From assembly GCA_022495995.1 (NCBI GenBank), contig JAFEMH010001365.1, positions 422,176 through 486,175 on the forward strand: a stretch of 64,000 nucleotides of DNA, written 5' to 3'. Of this stretch, positions 33,019 through 43,929 are shown one piece after another. Source of the DNA: Adenophora triphylla var. japonica. Its lineage: Eukaryota > Streptophyta > Magnoliopsida > Asterales > Campanulaceae. The position numbers were made by a program, and so were the translations under genes. The notes below the pieces were generated by a model that saw only the letters and a program-made list of their open reading frames with translations, was not told the origin of the DNA and made no database searches. Numbering within the stretch: the stretch's first letter is position 1; each line of letters starts with the position of its first letter.

Positions 33019-33509
33019 ATGGATTGTGCTAATGGTGTCAAAATTGTGTCTGTGGATATGCCTCCATTCATGCAGATTCATGTTGTGGATTGTGCTATAA
33101 AAACTCATGATAGCTTGGAAAAGTTCACTGCCAAAACCCTTGCCCTTATCCTGAAAAAGGTTAGTATTATTTTTCTGACAAAAATTGCAATGGGTATTAG
33201 TCTAAAAATTGAGTCTTGCTGCATTATGTGTTCATTTGAAGTTTTTAAAACATAAATTGTTGATTAATGTTGACATTCAAATTTACCTTTCAACAAATTG
33301 ATTGATGGGTTTTGCAGGAAGTTGATTGAATTTGGTTGTGAATATTAATGCAGGAGTTTGATGAGGTTTATGGACCAGCATGGCACTGCATAGTGGGGAC
33401 TAGTTTTGGGTCATTTGTGACACATTCAGTGGGAGGATTCTTGTATTTCTCCATGGATCAAAAGCACTATGTTCTCTTGTTCAAAACTACAGTGCAGAAA
33501 GCAAGTTAA
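33019..33509 (+). CDS. Dynein light chain (LC8/DYNLL family), captured copy
   Basis: Two exons, 33019-33159 and 33354-33509, join in phase across a 194-bp GT-AG intron and give 98 aa, close to the normal LC8 length. Landmarks: '[15 protein letters not shown]' near the N terminus, then exon 2 '[20 protein letters not shown]' and '[20 protein letters not shown]', ending in '[11 protein letters not shown]'. LC8 is a dimeric hub that binds short linear motifs; land plants that lack dynein heavy chains retain LC8-like proteins. The gene lies within a Mutator-like transposon, so it is probably a transduplicated copy, yet it has no stop or frameshift. Exon 1 starts at the first in-frame Met; the parent may have a longer N terminus. 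Confidence 0.8.
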
Positions 33510-33984
33510 GAATTAGAAAAATCTCATCTTTTTTAGTACAGAGTTCAAATTATGGAGAGAAAGTTGGCTAAAACCTGGTAACTTGTACATTTGTTTTACT
33601 CAGAAAAGCAATGTAGTAAGTGAGTGATATGTTTCTTTGTCAGTAGGCTTTTTGAATGGTATTTTGTAGCTTCTTGGGGTTTTGTTGCCATTAGGTAAGT
33701 GATTAAGCTCTGTCTCTTTGTGGTACACCACAGCATTCAGTTATTTACAGGAATTGAATGATTTTTGTTGTATACCATACTCGTTTATAATCTTTAGTTG
33801 GAAAGTGACAAATTTGGGTGTGTATTTAGTAGTGGTGTTGCCATATAATATGTGGGATTGCAAAAAAGAATAAGGACAAAATGCGCGGTATAAGACCATG
33901 TGTTATTATTCTTACAATTTGTGTATGACTAATAATAGGTCTTATACCTGTTACTATAAGACCTCTTATTAGTGTTTTAACATT

Positions 33985-34985
33985 TTATTGTTAGTCCTAT
34001 ACCAGTTGCTATAGGACCAATTAAAGGGCTTATAGCTTTGTATATGATGTTGTCAGGTCCTATACCAGTTGCTATAGGACCAATTAAAGGGCTTATAGCT
34101 TTGTATATGATATTGACAGGTCCTATACCAATTGCTATAGGACCATTCAAAGGTCTTATAGCTTTATATATGATATTGACAGATCCTATAACAATTTCTA
34201 TATGACCAATTAAAGGGGTTATAGCTTTGTATATGATGTTGCCAGGTCCTATATCAGTTGCTATAGGACCATTCAAAGCTCTTATTGCTTTTTGTTTGAC
34301 ATTTTACACCATTGCTCTGAATATTATACATTGATACTCTTTTTAGAATTTTGGTTACTGGAGTTTTTATATCCTAAAATAGTTGTTGTTAATGTGATTG
34401 TGAATGTCGTATAGTCAGTAAGTCCTATATATATGTTATTTCACTTAGCAAATAGCTTTGTATATGATGTTGCTATAAAGCCTTTGAAAGGTCCTATAGC
34501 AGTTGGTATAGGACCTTGTAACATGATATACACAGCATATTACAGGTCATATATATACTTGATTTTATATAATTTAGTGCAAACTAGTACATCCCCTTTA
34601 TAAAATCATAGGCAAAACAAGTGGACATACAATGAAATGCATAATAGAGCAGGTCCTATATCACTTGCTATAGGACCATTAAAAGGTCTTAAAGCTTTGT
34701 ATACGATGTTGCCAAGTCCTATAGCCCTTGTTATAGGACCATTTAAATTTCTTTTAGCTGTGTATTTGATGTTGCCAGGTCCTATACCAGTTGCTATATG
34801 ACCATTCAAAGGGCTTATATCTGTGTATTTGATGTTGTCAGGTCCTATACCAGTTGCTATAGGACCATTCAAAGGGCTTATATTTGTGTATTTGATGTTG
34901 CCAGGTCCTATACCAGTTGCTATAGGACCAATTAAAGGCCTTATATCTGTGTATATGATGTTGTCAGGTACCATACCATTTGCCA
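33985..34985. repeat. 63-bp minisatellite of perfect hairpins
   Basis: The unit is about 63 bp and contains GGTCCTATA...TATAGGACC, a 9-bp perfect inverted repeat around an 8-9-nt loop, followed by ATTAAAGGGCTTATAGCTTTGT. Units lie in two blocks, 33985-34285 and 34650-34985, with degenerate pieces between them. The minus strand reads 'GPIATGIGPDNIIYKAISPL' because 63 is a multiple of three; I regard that frame as accidental. Confidence 0.9.
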
Positions 34986-35464
34986 CATTGTTATGGGCTT
35001 CAATAGCTTCGATTGAGGCTTCAATAATGTCGATTAGGGTTTGATTTTGGTTGGGAGAGTGATTCCCACCGGTTAGAGAGAGAATGAGAGGGTTTTTTTG
35101 ATGATTTTGATTTTTTTAATAATTAGAGGCTACGTGAGGTTAAAAAAAATTAACAGCGCTTATGTCCGTTAAAGGTTGGGTTTACTTGGGATTTTAATCT
35201 CAGATGGGTTAAAATGGGATATTGGTTTGGAAAGTGGGTCTTAGGGTCCTTAGCTCTTCTGAATATCTGATTTTATTTTTAATATGGGCTTCCGATGGTT
35301 TCTCAGGTACCCTCTCTCAAAAAGTTTGACTCCCAGGTAAATATCTTTGCACTTCATATATTTGAAACGGTTTAAAATTATATTTAAAACGTCATATAGT
35401 TAGCATGCGATTTCAGTTTTCCCACGTCTTTCTCTTTTCATATTGTCTCCCTTTTCATACTGAT

Positions 35465-35496
35465 CCGTGCCAATGACACGGGCTTTTGAGTACTAG
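35465..35496 (+). other. Helitron 3' terminus (hairpin plus CTAG)
   Basis: CCGTGccaatgaCACGG forms a 5-bp stem, followed 10 nt later by CTAG at 35493-35496, then a host T. This is the known Helitron 3' end arrangement. Confidence 0.65.
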
Positions 35497-35686
35497 TTAA
35501 GTAACAAAGTGAAAAATTTAACCTATATTTTAGTGGTTTTGAACTTTTAATCAAGAGTTGACGAAAACCTAATTATCTTAATAAAATCTGTTATAGATAC
35601 ACCATTTAAAATATTATTAACAACAATTTTTTTTTAGACTTTCATTAGAATTATCAAATTTTTATATATTTTGATCAAAGCTTATA

Positions 35687-35929
35687 CTCCCTCCGTCCCA
35701 TAACAATTCGTAAAAATATCTTTTTTGGGCGTCCCACAATAATCTGCACTTTCCCAAAATGGAAATGAGACTCACTTCTCTCTACTCACAACACTTTTCA
35801 AATTTACTATTCTCTCCACTCATTCTCTCTCATATTTTACTTTTACACTCACAATACATTACCTTTTTCACATTTTACCTTAATTCCTACCCCTCCCAAA
35901 AAACACGTATATTCCTGAGACTGGGGGAG
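35687..35929. mobile_element. Stowaway-type MITE
   Basis: Starts CTCCCTCCGTCCC; the right end is eroded (ACTGGGGGAG). TA lies on both sides. It sits about 340 bp upstream of the ITN1-like start codon and may be part of its promoter region. Confidence 0.75.
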
Positions 35930-36268
35930 TATAAACTAATCATTCAAAATAAAAGTACATTTAATATTATGAATATATTTAAGAATTTCATAATGTCATT
36001 TAAATTAAAATTGTTGTGGAGAAGGCGCCGTAAACGATGTCACCAATAGAATTCCGACTTGATCGCGATAAACAAAGAAACGCAGTGGTCGTTAAATAAA
36101 AAGAAAGGCCCCGTGGCGCCAAAACGCCGGAATTTATAAACACCGCCCCTCAACCACCGCATCGTCGTCACCACCGCCTTTTACCCAAAATCCTAATTTC
36201 CCGATTACTCTCTCCACATATGCTTTCAAACAATGAATCCATAGGCAACATTTTACAAATCATCAGAA

Positions 36269-39200
36269 ATGGATACCGTCATCGAAGAAGGTAATTAATT
36301 CATCAATCCATTTTCAGCATTCTCGTTAATTTGTTTGAGTTAATTAAGTGCGGATTTTTTTTCATTTCATTTTGTAGGAGATGAGAAGGATCTGGAAATG
36401 GGGTTCAATTCAACCCCAACTTCAAATTTTGCCGTCGAATATCCTTCTCCGTCGCCGTCACCCAGGGCACCGGCACTGGTGGTGTCGAATTCCGGCAAGA
36501 CATTAGGCGTATCAAATTCCGGAAAATCACTAGTGGTTTCCAATTCCGGGAAGGCGTTGGTGGTTTCTAACTCCGGGAAATCATTGGCCGGGTCAAATTC
36601 CGGCAAGCGGTTTGACCAGGGGAAGAAGAAGTATGTGAAGCAGGTGACCGGGAGGCATAACGACACGGAGCTGCATTTGGCTGCACGGCGTGGTGATATG
36701 GCGGCGGTGAAGCAGATACTTGGGGAGATTGATGAGCAGATGCTGAGGACATTAAGTGGGGCCGAGTTTGATGCTGAGGTGGCTGAGATAAGGGAGGCGG
36801 TGGTGAATGAGGTAAATGAGTTGGGAGAGACTGCTTTGTTTACGGCGGCAGAGAGAGGGCATGTTGATGTGGTGAAGGAGTTGTTGCGGCATTCAACTAA
36901 AGAGGGGATCACTTTGAAGAATAAGTCTGGTTTTGATCCTTTGCATATTGCTGCTAGTAAAGGTCACCATGGTAATAATCTTTTTGACCCGTTTTGCCCG
37001 TTTTAAATTTGGTTAATTTTCCTTCAATATTTGTGTTTTTTGGATGTCGATCGTGTTGTGAGTTATACTTTGCTTGACCAAGGCATGATCAAAGTAGATG
37101 GTAATACAATAGTTATCATTTTGACTCAAAACCTCGTTCTTGAAGACTTGGTTAGCTGATGTCTCCAGGAGCATAGATACAAAGATTAATCTTTTGTTTA
37201 GATTTTCTAAAACGATAAGAAAGAGATGTGTAGTTATTAACTTTAGAATTAAAAAAGGCTTATACTTTGAAAAAGAAAATGGATCCCATTTCTATTAAAA
37301 ACCTCACTAAGTTAACCCATTCTTTTGAGCACACGAGTACCCTGATCAGTTTCTGCGTTCCTCACACCCATGGAATGAGTATTGTAAGGAAAAATAGAGA
37401 CTCTTTGCTGCATTACCTTTCATTTTATAGCACTCATTCGACAATTAGAATTAATTTCAGAAATAGGGGGAGTAGGCCTAGACCACTCTCCTGTACAGTC
37501 ATAACGCTTACGCAACTTTAGCATTCAGATTAACAACTTTTAGCCCTTTACTGGGAGGAGGATTATCGAGCTTTTTCTTTCTATTTTCCGTTCTTTTTTT
37601 TTTTTTGCCTAGTACTGAACTTCAAATAGTACTCCCTCCGTCCCTAAATGAATGTCAAAAAAAGTTTCAAATTTGTTCTGATCAAGAGCAAATTTGAAAA
37701 AAAAAAAAATTGACATTCATTTAGGGACAGAGGGAGTAATAAAAAGGAGTAACTGGTGTAGGTACTTGTTAGCATAGTTTTGAAGTCAACTAAATATCTC
37801 ATGGATGCAGTAAATTATGCATAGTTATTAGCATGAGCTACGACATGTAAGAGGATATGGCTTATACAAACATGATATAGAATTAGATTCCAACTGGAGG
37901 GCTTCAGTGACTATGTCGTTCAGGTGGGCTGGAGTGACTTGTCAGGAGATTGAGCAACTATTGTTCAGGTGGGCTTGACTGACTTGTTCAGGTGGGATTG
38001 AGCAACTATTGTTCTGGTGGGCTTGAGTGATTTTGTTCAGGTGGGCTTGACTGCCTGTTGTTCCGTTGGGTGCTTTTATGCTACCAGATTGCTTGAGGAT
38101 AAACAGGATTCATGGAACCTTTTGCATGTCGGCTGTAACATCTGTGGAGTGCATGAGGGTACAATACCCAAAACTTACAGAAGTATCCAACCCAATTTTG
38201 TAGTAGATTCCCTTTTTTTTTATTTAAATCCTTATGAATGTGGGAAGGGATTGGATGTGAGACCTCGTGCTTTGTCAAGTCCAAGCTTATGAGTTTCTGA
38301 ACTAGATGAGCCATCTCAAACTGCTAACTTTATTATTGTCAATACTTGTTTTATTTTGGTTCTTTTCTTGAATTGTTTGGATCTTTGTACTTGTATTCTT
38401 AACCAGTATCTTAGAATCAGTCCAGTTAAACATAAATCATTCTCTTTATGCAGCCATTGTCCAGTTATTATTAGATCACAACCCTGATCTAAGCAAAACG
38501 GTCGGCCAATCAAATGCGACTCCTCTTGTGTCTGCTGCCTCAAGAGGGCATGTGGCTGTAGTCAATGAATTGCTATTACAAGATCCAAACTTGCTGGAGA
38601 TTGCAAAATCCAATGGGAAGAATGCATTACACTTAGCGGCTCGACAAGGGCATGTAGATATAGTCAAAGCATTGCTTGGGAAGGATCCACAGCTAGCAAG
38701 AAGAACTGATAAGAAAGGACAGACAGCGCTTCATATGGCAGTAAAAGGGGTTAGTTGTGAAGTAGTGAAGTTACTTCTTCAGGCAGATCCAGCTATAGTT
38801 ATGCTCCCTGACAAGTTCGGCAACACTGCTTTACATGTCGCCACCCGAAAGAAGCGTGTGGAGGTATGATTACTTGAATTTTACCTTTACATGTATGAAT
38901 TAATTGCTGCTCATTACAAATAGCTACTCAAATTCTCTTAATCTATTTTATCTTTGGGCATTTCCTCTTCTTCTTCCACTGGAAAAGGGTTTAATTTCAC
39001 TTCCCCCCTCCTCCTCGTGCCCCGAGGTCTCACTACCCCCCCCCCCCTCCAAAGGTTTGGTTTCGTCTCACTTTCCCCCTTTTGTAAATTTTAGGCAAGT
39101 GAAATTTTAACACCCCCCCCCCTAAATGACTCTTTTACTCAATGCAATATCCAAATTGTATTAAAGATTTAGGGGTAGAATAGTCCTTTAGCTTATATAA

Positions 39201-40661
39201 AATTGACGAAAGGGGGAAACAACCCTCGGGGGGGGGGGGACACTTGTCCAAATCGCTCGCGTGGGGAGTGAAATTAACCCACTGAAAAGGCTTAGTTGTT
39301 GTTTTATGATGCTCGCACTCTTTGGCTGACTCCGCCGTATCAGTGTCAAAACACTTGTAATCTAGTTGTGTCAACACGAGTCGGGGGATAACCCAAAGAG
39401 TCTCATCATCACAACCCTTTTATATCTTTAAAGGGTATTGGAAAACTATCACTTTAATCCTTAAAAAAAATACTCCTTCCTTCCCAAAATGTTTGTCCCA
39501 TTTGACTTTTTTGTTGAACTTTGACCACAAATTTATGAGAGATTAATCATGTTCATGAAATTCTAAAAGTTGTTGTTGATAATATTATTAATGGTGAATC
39601 AATAGAAATTTTTAGAATTTCATGAACATAATTAAATTGTCATATATTTGTGGTCAAAGGAGACAAACATTTTGGGAAGGAGGGAGTATATGTTTCAATG
39701 TGGATTCTTTGCATGGAACAGAGAGTAATGCAAGGTCAAAATCTGCTCAAGTTCTTCTGCAGATTTGGGCCAAGGGTTGGCATGATTCAAGGCTATACTT
39801 TATCTAATTATAGATGTTTTTAATCGAATGCAGATAGTAAATGAGCTCTTACATTTACGTGATACAAACGTAAACGCATTAACTAGAGATCACAAAACAG
39901 CCCTTGATATGGTGGAAGGGCTCCCTCTTTCCGAAGAAACCTCAGAAATTAAAGATTGCCTGGGTCGTTATGGTGCTGTTAGAGCCAACGAACTGAACCA
40001 GCCACGTGACGAGTTAAGAAAAACCGTGACAGAAATTAAAAAAGACGTTCATACCCAGCTAGAACAAACCCGAAAAACAAACAAGAACATGAACGGAATC
40101 GCCAAGGAACTTAGGAAGCTCCATAGGGAAGGAATCAACAATGCCACCAACTCAGTCACTGTGGTAGCCGTTCTCTTTGCTACAGTGGCATTCGCTGCAA
40201 TTTTTACAGTCCCTGGGGGCGATAATGATGCTGGAATGGCAGTAATAGTAGAAAGCCCCTCATTTAAAGTATTCTTCATTTTCAACGCGATTGCACTTTT
40301 TACTTCTTTAGCAGTCGTGGTTGTTCAAATAACTGTTGTCAGAGGAGAGATAAAGTCAGAGAGACGAGTTGTTGAGGTGATTAATAAGCTTATGTGGTTG
40401 GCCTCTGTTTGTACCACGGTGGCTTTCATTGCTTCGGCGTATATAGTGGTGGGGCGCCACCATAGGTGGGCGGCAATTCTTGTTACAGTTATAGGGGCGG
40501 TCACAATGGCCGGAGTTCTTGGCGGCATGACTTATTATGTGGTGAAGTCAAAGAGGATTCGGCGGGTGAGGAAGAAGGAGAAGTATTCTAAAAGCGCGGG
40601 CTCTTGGTGGCGCCACTCTGACATTTCTGACACGGACGTAAACCCGATTTATGCTATTTGA
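36269..40661 (+). CDS. ITN1: Ankyrin-repeat PGG-domain membrane protein, ITN1-like
   Basis: Four exons: 36269-36290, 36378-36971, 38454-38863 and 39834-40661. All splice sites are GT-AG and phases match, giving 617 aa. An N-terminal low-complexity region (residues about 30-80) has five near-repeats of 'VSNSGK'. Ankyrin repeats follow (about 95-375), including 'NDTELHLAARRGDMAAVKQI', 'ELGETALFTAAERGHVDVV', 'NGKNALHLAARQGHVDIVKA' and 'KKGQTALHMAVKG'. The PGG domain and four membrane segments lie at about 451-468, 488-510, 529-548 and 556-578; 'FAAIFTVPGG' is at 461-471. In Arabidopsis, ITN1 is a plasma-membrane protein affecting salt tolerance, ABA and reactive-oxygen signalling; the same role here is inference. 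The coding region is intact with normal CAG/CTG frequency, unlike the neighbouring transposons. The symbol is by homology. Confidence 0.92.
37632..37736. mobile_element. Short Stowaway-type MITE in ITN1-like intron 2
   Basis: A 105-bp element with CTCCCTCCGTCCC and GGGACAGAGGGAG ends and TA on both sides. It is almost a perfect foldback (AATGAATGTCAA...TTGACATTCATT). The rest of the 1.48-kb intron shows GGTGGGCTTGA-type short repeats at 37920-38050 and nothing else. Confidence 0.85.
38985..39290. mobile_element. MITE-like foldback with C and G homopolymers in ITN1-like intron 3
   Basis: GGTTTAATTTCACTTCCCC at about 38990 is the inverted partner of GGGGAGTGAAATTAACC at about 39265-39281. Long C runs (39037-39049 and 39111-39121) face a G run (39229-39239). 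No target duplication was identified. Confidence 0.45.
39473..39686. mobile_element. Stowaway-type MITE in ITN1-like intron 3
   Basis: Ends CTCCTTCCTTCCC and GGGAAGGAGGGAG with TA flanks. Inner arms are long inverted repeats (AAATGTTTGTCCCATTTGAC against GTCAAAGGAGACAAACATTT, imperfectly), giving a 214-bp foldback. Confidence 0.8.
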
Positions 40662-40894
40662 TATAAGTATATAATTTTTTATGGAGTATTATATTTATAC
40701 ACAAATTTGTAAATGCCCTACACATACAAACCCCATAGATGTTCTTGTCTTGATGATCACAGGTAGGGGTCGAATCCTTTAATGGGTTGACTAGTTAGGG
40801 GAAGTCAACAAGGATGCAGAATGAGAATAGTATTGAAGAAACTGGGACATTTCTGATGGACAATGTTTGATATAATGATATTGAACAATGTTGT

Positions 40895-41130
40895 TCCTCC
40901 GCCGTCCCGCTCGAAATATGATTTTGTTAAACTTGATTGCACTTTAATCAAATATTTAAGTAGAAAATAATTATTCTAATAAAAAACTTAAAAATTTTCT
41001 ATTATATCACAAATATTAATACTCTCAATAACAATTTTTAGATTTTTATTTGAATAATTATATTTTATTTAAATTACTTGGTCAAAGTGTAGTTAAGTTG
41101 ACCAAAATCATATTTCGAGCGTGAGGTAGT
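40895..41130. mobile_element. MITE with ~44-bp terminal inverted repeats
   Basis: CGCTCGAAATATGATTTTG followed by TTAAACTTGATTGCACTTTA at the left is matched by the inverse at 41075-41121 (AAAGTGTAGTTAAGTTGACC, AAAATCATATTTCGAGCG). The interior is AT-rich. It lies just downstream of the ITN1-like gene. Confidence 0.7.
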
Positions 41131-41587
41131 ACATACTGAAATTTTGTAAAGGATCTGTATTCAAAATTTTGCTGACTCGTTTGGTTGTAGGATTAAATTC
41201 ATGTAAATTTAAAGAATAATTTATCCTTATTATGATTAATTTAGTGTTTGATTTTTGCGGTGAGAAGATTTTGAGCATAAAATAACCGGCCAATCAACCA
41301 GAACGTAATTTCATTTTATTTACTAACAATGCAATGAACTCATTCGTAATAGATATGAACAATGTATTTTTATATCGTTTTTAAATAACTAGTGCTATTT
41401 CTGTGCATTAAATATACGGATAAAAAATTATTTCAAAAAAAGTATTTTAAAAATTACTTTGGTATAAAATTATGAACATTAAAATGTGGTGTAAATACAA
41501 ATTGATCGGAATTGAAGCTTCATTTTTAATTTGTGTTAATTTGATTTATTTTTTATTAAACTTAAAAAATAGTTATAAATATGCATA

Positions 41588-42142
41588 CTCCCTCCGTCCC
41601 ATAATACCTTACTCATTTTGCTATTTTGGGCGTCCCACTTTAAAGTCACACTTTCTTAAAAAAGAATTGTTTTTAATACTTCTTTATTCATGGGACTCAC
41701 TTGTCATACTCAAAACAACTATCCACTTACTATTCTCTACTCCACTTTCTCTCTCCTACCCACTCACAACTCCTACTTTAATAACATTATACTCCCTCCG
41801 TCCCGGAACTTACTTCACAAACACTGTTTGCACTGATTTTAAGGAGGGAGTATTATATTGAAAGTGTTGTGAGTGTGAAAATAAAATAGGAGAGAGAATG
41901 AGTGGAGAGAATAGTAAATTATAATGATGTTGTGAGTATTAAAATAATGTAGGAGAGAGAATGAGTGGAGGGAATAGTAAAGATTCCTTTCCATTTTAGG
42001 TAAGTTTTAAATGTGTGAAGTAAGTTTTGGGACGCCCAAAAGGGAAAATGTGAAGATTGTTCGGGGACGGAGGGAGTATATATTCACTCCTTATTTTCCG
42101 TTCTCAACAGTAAACGAGTAATTTAATATGGGACGGAGGGAG
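41588..42142. mobile_element. Stowaway-type MITE (outer), interrupted by another
   Basis: CTCCCTCCGTCCC at 41588 and GGGACGGAGGGAG ending at 42142, with TA on both sides. The second MITE at 41792-42076 splits it, so the original outer element was about 270 bp. Confidence 0.75.
41792..42076. mobile_element. Stowaway-type MITE (inner, nested)
   Basis: CTCCCTCCGTCCC and GGGACGGAGGGAG ends with TA at 41790-41791 and 42077-42078, inserted in the outer MITE at 41588-42142. Confidence 0.8.
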
Positions 42143-42291
42143 TATTAATGAGTGTACTTTATTAAATGAAGGTATTCAATGAAGCTATTTAATGAAAGTT
42201 TGAAAATGTGTTTAGTCTCTATTTTGTCTGGATACAAGTTTTGGAAGGAAAATGAGCGAGCTCAATGCACTTGAGCCATTATATATATATA

Positions 42292-42564
42292 CTCCCTCCG
42301 TCCTGGTAGAAATTGTACACTTACTGTTTACGCGTGGATTAAAAAAAAAATGGTATAAATGTTGTGAGTATGAAAAGTGAGGTTGGGGAAAGAAAGTGGG
42401 GTAGGAAATAGTGATTTGATTGGTGTTGTGAGTATTATAAAAATAAAGTAGGAGAAAGAATTAGTGGGTGAAATAGTAAAGATTCTTTACTATTTTATAA
42501 AATATGCAATTTGTAATGAAACGTTAATAATAAAAATGTGCAATTTGTAGGGAGAGAGAAAGAG
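42292..42564. mobile_element. Stowaway-type MITE, right end degraded
   Basis: Left end CTCCCTCCGTCCT after a (TA)n run. Right end is reduced to GGAGAGAGAAAGAG before TA. Interior words (GTTGTGAGTAT, AGGAGAAAGAATTAGTGG) match other local MITEs. Confidence 0.65.
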
Positions 42565-42770
42565 TATATAGATGCAACAAATTATTATTTTTTACCTATA
42601 GCCTAAAAAAAACGGTAACGATTATGTGACATTGTCACGTTATTAGCACCGCGTAATCTCGTTTCAATATCACGTAATCAAATTCAATTTGAACACTGAC
42701 TTGGTGATGATGTGACAATGATGTGGTAGTGTCACATCATCATCATTAGTTTTAGCAAGCAAGTAAAATA

Positions 42771-43034
42771 TTTCCTCCGTCCTATCGATCTTAAGAAAAC
42801 TTTCTATTTTGAACGTCCCATTAATTTTAAGAATTCCCAAAATGAAAAGTTTTTATCACTATTCTCTTCACTCATTCTCTCTCCTACATTATTTTAATAC
42901 TCACAACACCATTATAATTTACTATTCTCTCCACTCATTCTCTCTCCTATTTTACTATTACACTCACAACATTTATTTTTTCCTTAATCCCCGTGTCATT
43001 TAAAAATTTCCTAAGATCGACGGGACGGAGGGAG
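42771..43034. mobile_element. Stowaway-type MITE, left end degraded
   Basis: Left TTTCCTCCGTCCTATCGATCTTAAG pairs with right CTAAGATCGACGGGACGGAGGGAG. A hairpin-rich stretch (GATGATGTGAC...GTCACATCATC) precedes it at 42700-42745. Confidence 0.65.
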
Positions 43035-43045
43035 TAGAATTTTGT

Positions 43046-43578
43046 GGATCACTCCGTCCATCCCACTCTATTTAAGAAAAAATGTTATTTTGGCGTTATA
43101 TTCGAATTAACATATCTCAAAATGGTAAATTTATCTTATTTTTATATTTAATATGACCCCATTATTATATTTACAACAACAATTTTCTTATTATTTCTCC
43201 CACTCATTCTCTTTTCTATTTTACTTTTCATACTCACAATATCATTCTCTTTCCAATTTTAACACAGCAAGCAAGTAAAATAGAATTTTGTGGATCACTC
43301 CCTCCGTCCCACTCGACTCAAGATAAATTATCATTTTGGGCGTCACACTCGAATTAACACTTCCCAAAATGACAAATTTATATTATTTTTATATTCAATA
43401 TGATTTATTTGTTATACTCACAACAACAATTTCTTTACTATTCATCTCACTCATTCGCTCTCCTATTTATTTTTCATACTCACAATTCCTCATTCACTAA
43501 TTCTCTCTTCTCTTATTATATTAGTATTTCTTAATCCTGTGTCGAGAGGAAATCGTAAGTTGAATGGGACGTAGTGAG
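43046..43578. mobile_element. Two Stowaway-related copies side by side
   Basis: TAGAATTTTGTGGATCACTCC occurs at about 43036 and 43281, each followed by related MITE sequence (CCCACTC.ACT.AAG...). Only the second has a recognisable right end (GGGACGTAGTGAG at 43567-43578), so the first seems truncated or part of a local duplication. Confidence 0.5.
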
Positions 43579-43589
43579 TATTTGATAGT

Positions 43590-43780
43590 AAAGCTCTGTT
43601 TGTTCGGGGGGAAATGTTTTCCGAAAAATGATTTCTAAAAAATAAAAATATTTTTCGAAAAATGACATTCGGTTGTTTGGTATATTTAAAAAAATGTTTT
43701 TCAGAAAACATTTTCATTTTCATGTGTTTAGTTAATCTAAAAATAACATTTTCTGATGAAAACACAAAATGCGATAGGTA
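43590..43780. repeat. AT-rich foldback remnant
   Basis: Repeated AAATGTTTTCCGAAAAATGA and its inverse (TTTTTCAGAAAACATTTTC) form overlapping hairpins, as in some hAT-like MITEs. Boundaries and class are uncertain. Confidence 0.35.
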
Positions 43781-43929
43781 GGGTAGGTGGATGCGGGAGA
43801 TAGGTGTAGGGTAGGTGGTGGAGAGAGGGTGAATAGGGGTTAGGATTAGAATAGGGTGGAGCAGTGGAAATGAGGTGGGTGGGTTGGTGAGTGATTGAGG
43901 GATGGGTAGGATAGCGTGTGCGAGTGGGG

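Larger units (their letters stand above)
32611..35254. mobile_element. Pack-MULE-like element carrying a dynein light chain gene
   Basis: An 11-bp direct repeat TCTTCTGAATA flanks this segment exactly (32600-32610 and 35255-35265), the length expected for Mutator-like elements (9-11 bp). The subterminal 150 bp at each end are related in inverted orientation but degraded, for example AACC...ATATC..CCATC blocks and CGCCGTTAAC against CGCTGTTAA. No transposase is present. Contents are a dynein light chain gene and a 63-bp hairpin minisatellite. The terminal inverted repeats are weak, so the superfamily is inferred from the target duplication and gene capture. Confidence 0.55.
16987..35496 (+). 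mobile_element. Autonomous-type Helitron, decayed and twice interrupted
   Basis: Rep and PIF1-like helicase sequences on the plus strand are followed by a Helitron 3' terminus at 35460-35496. The start given is the first nearby ORF, because the 5' TC end was not found. A Tekay-type retrotransposon (20082-29196) and a Pack-MULE-like element (32611-35254) are inserted within it. Without these, about 6.8 kb of Helitron remains. Linking the 3' end to this particular Rep/helicase rests on position and orientation. Confidence 0.6.

Noticed and set aside
33977..34986. Collagen-like or antifreeze-like GPIATGIGP repeat protein
   Set aside because: It is an accidental frame through a 63-bp hairpin minisatellite, broken into two blocks with no start context.
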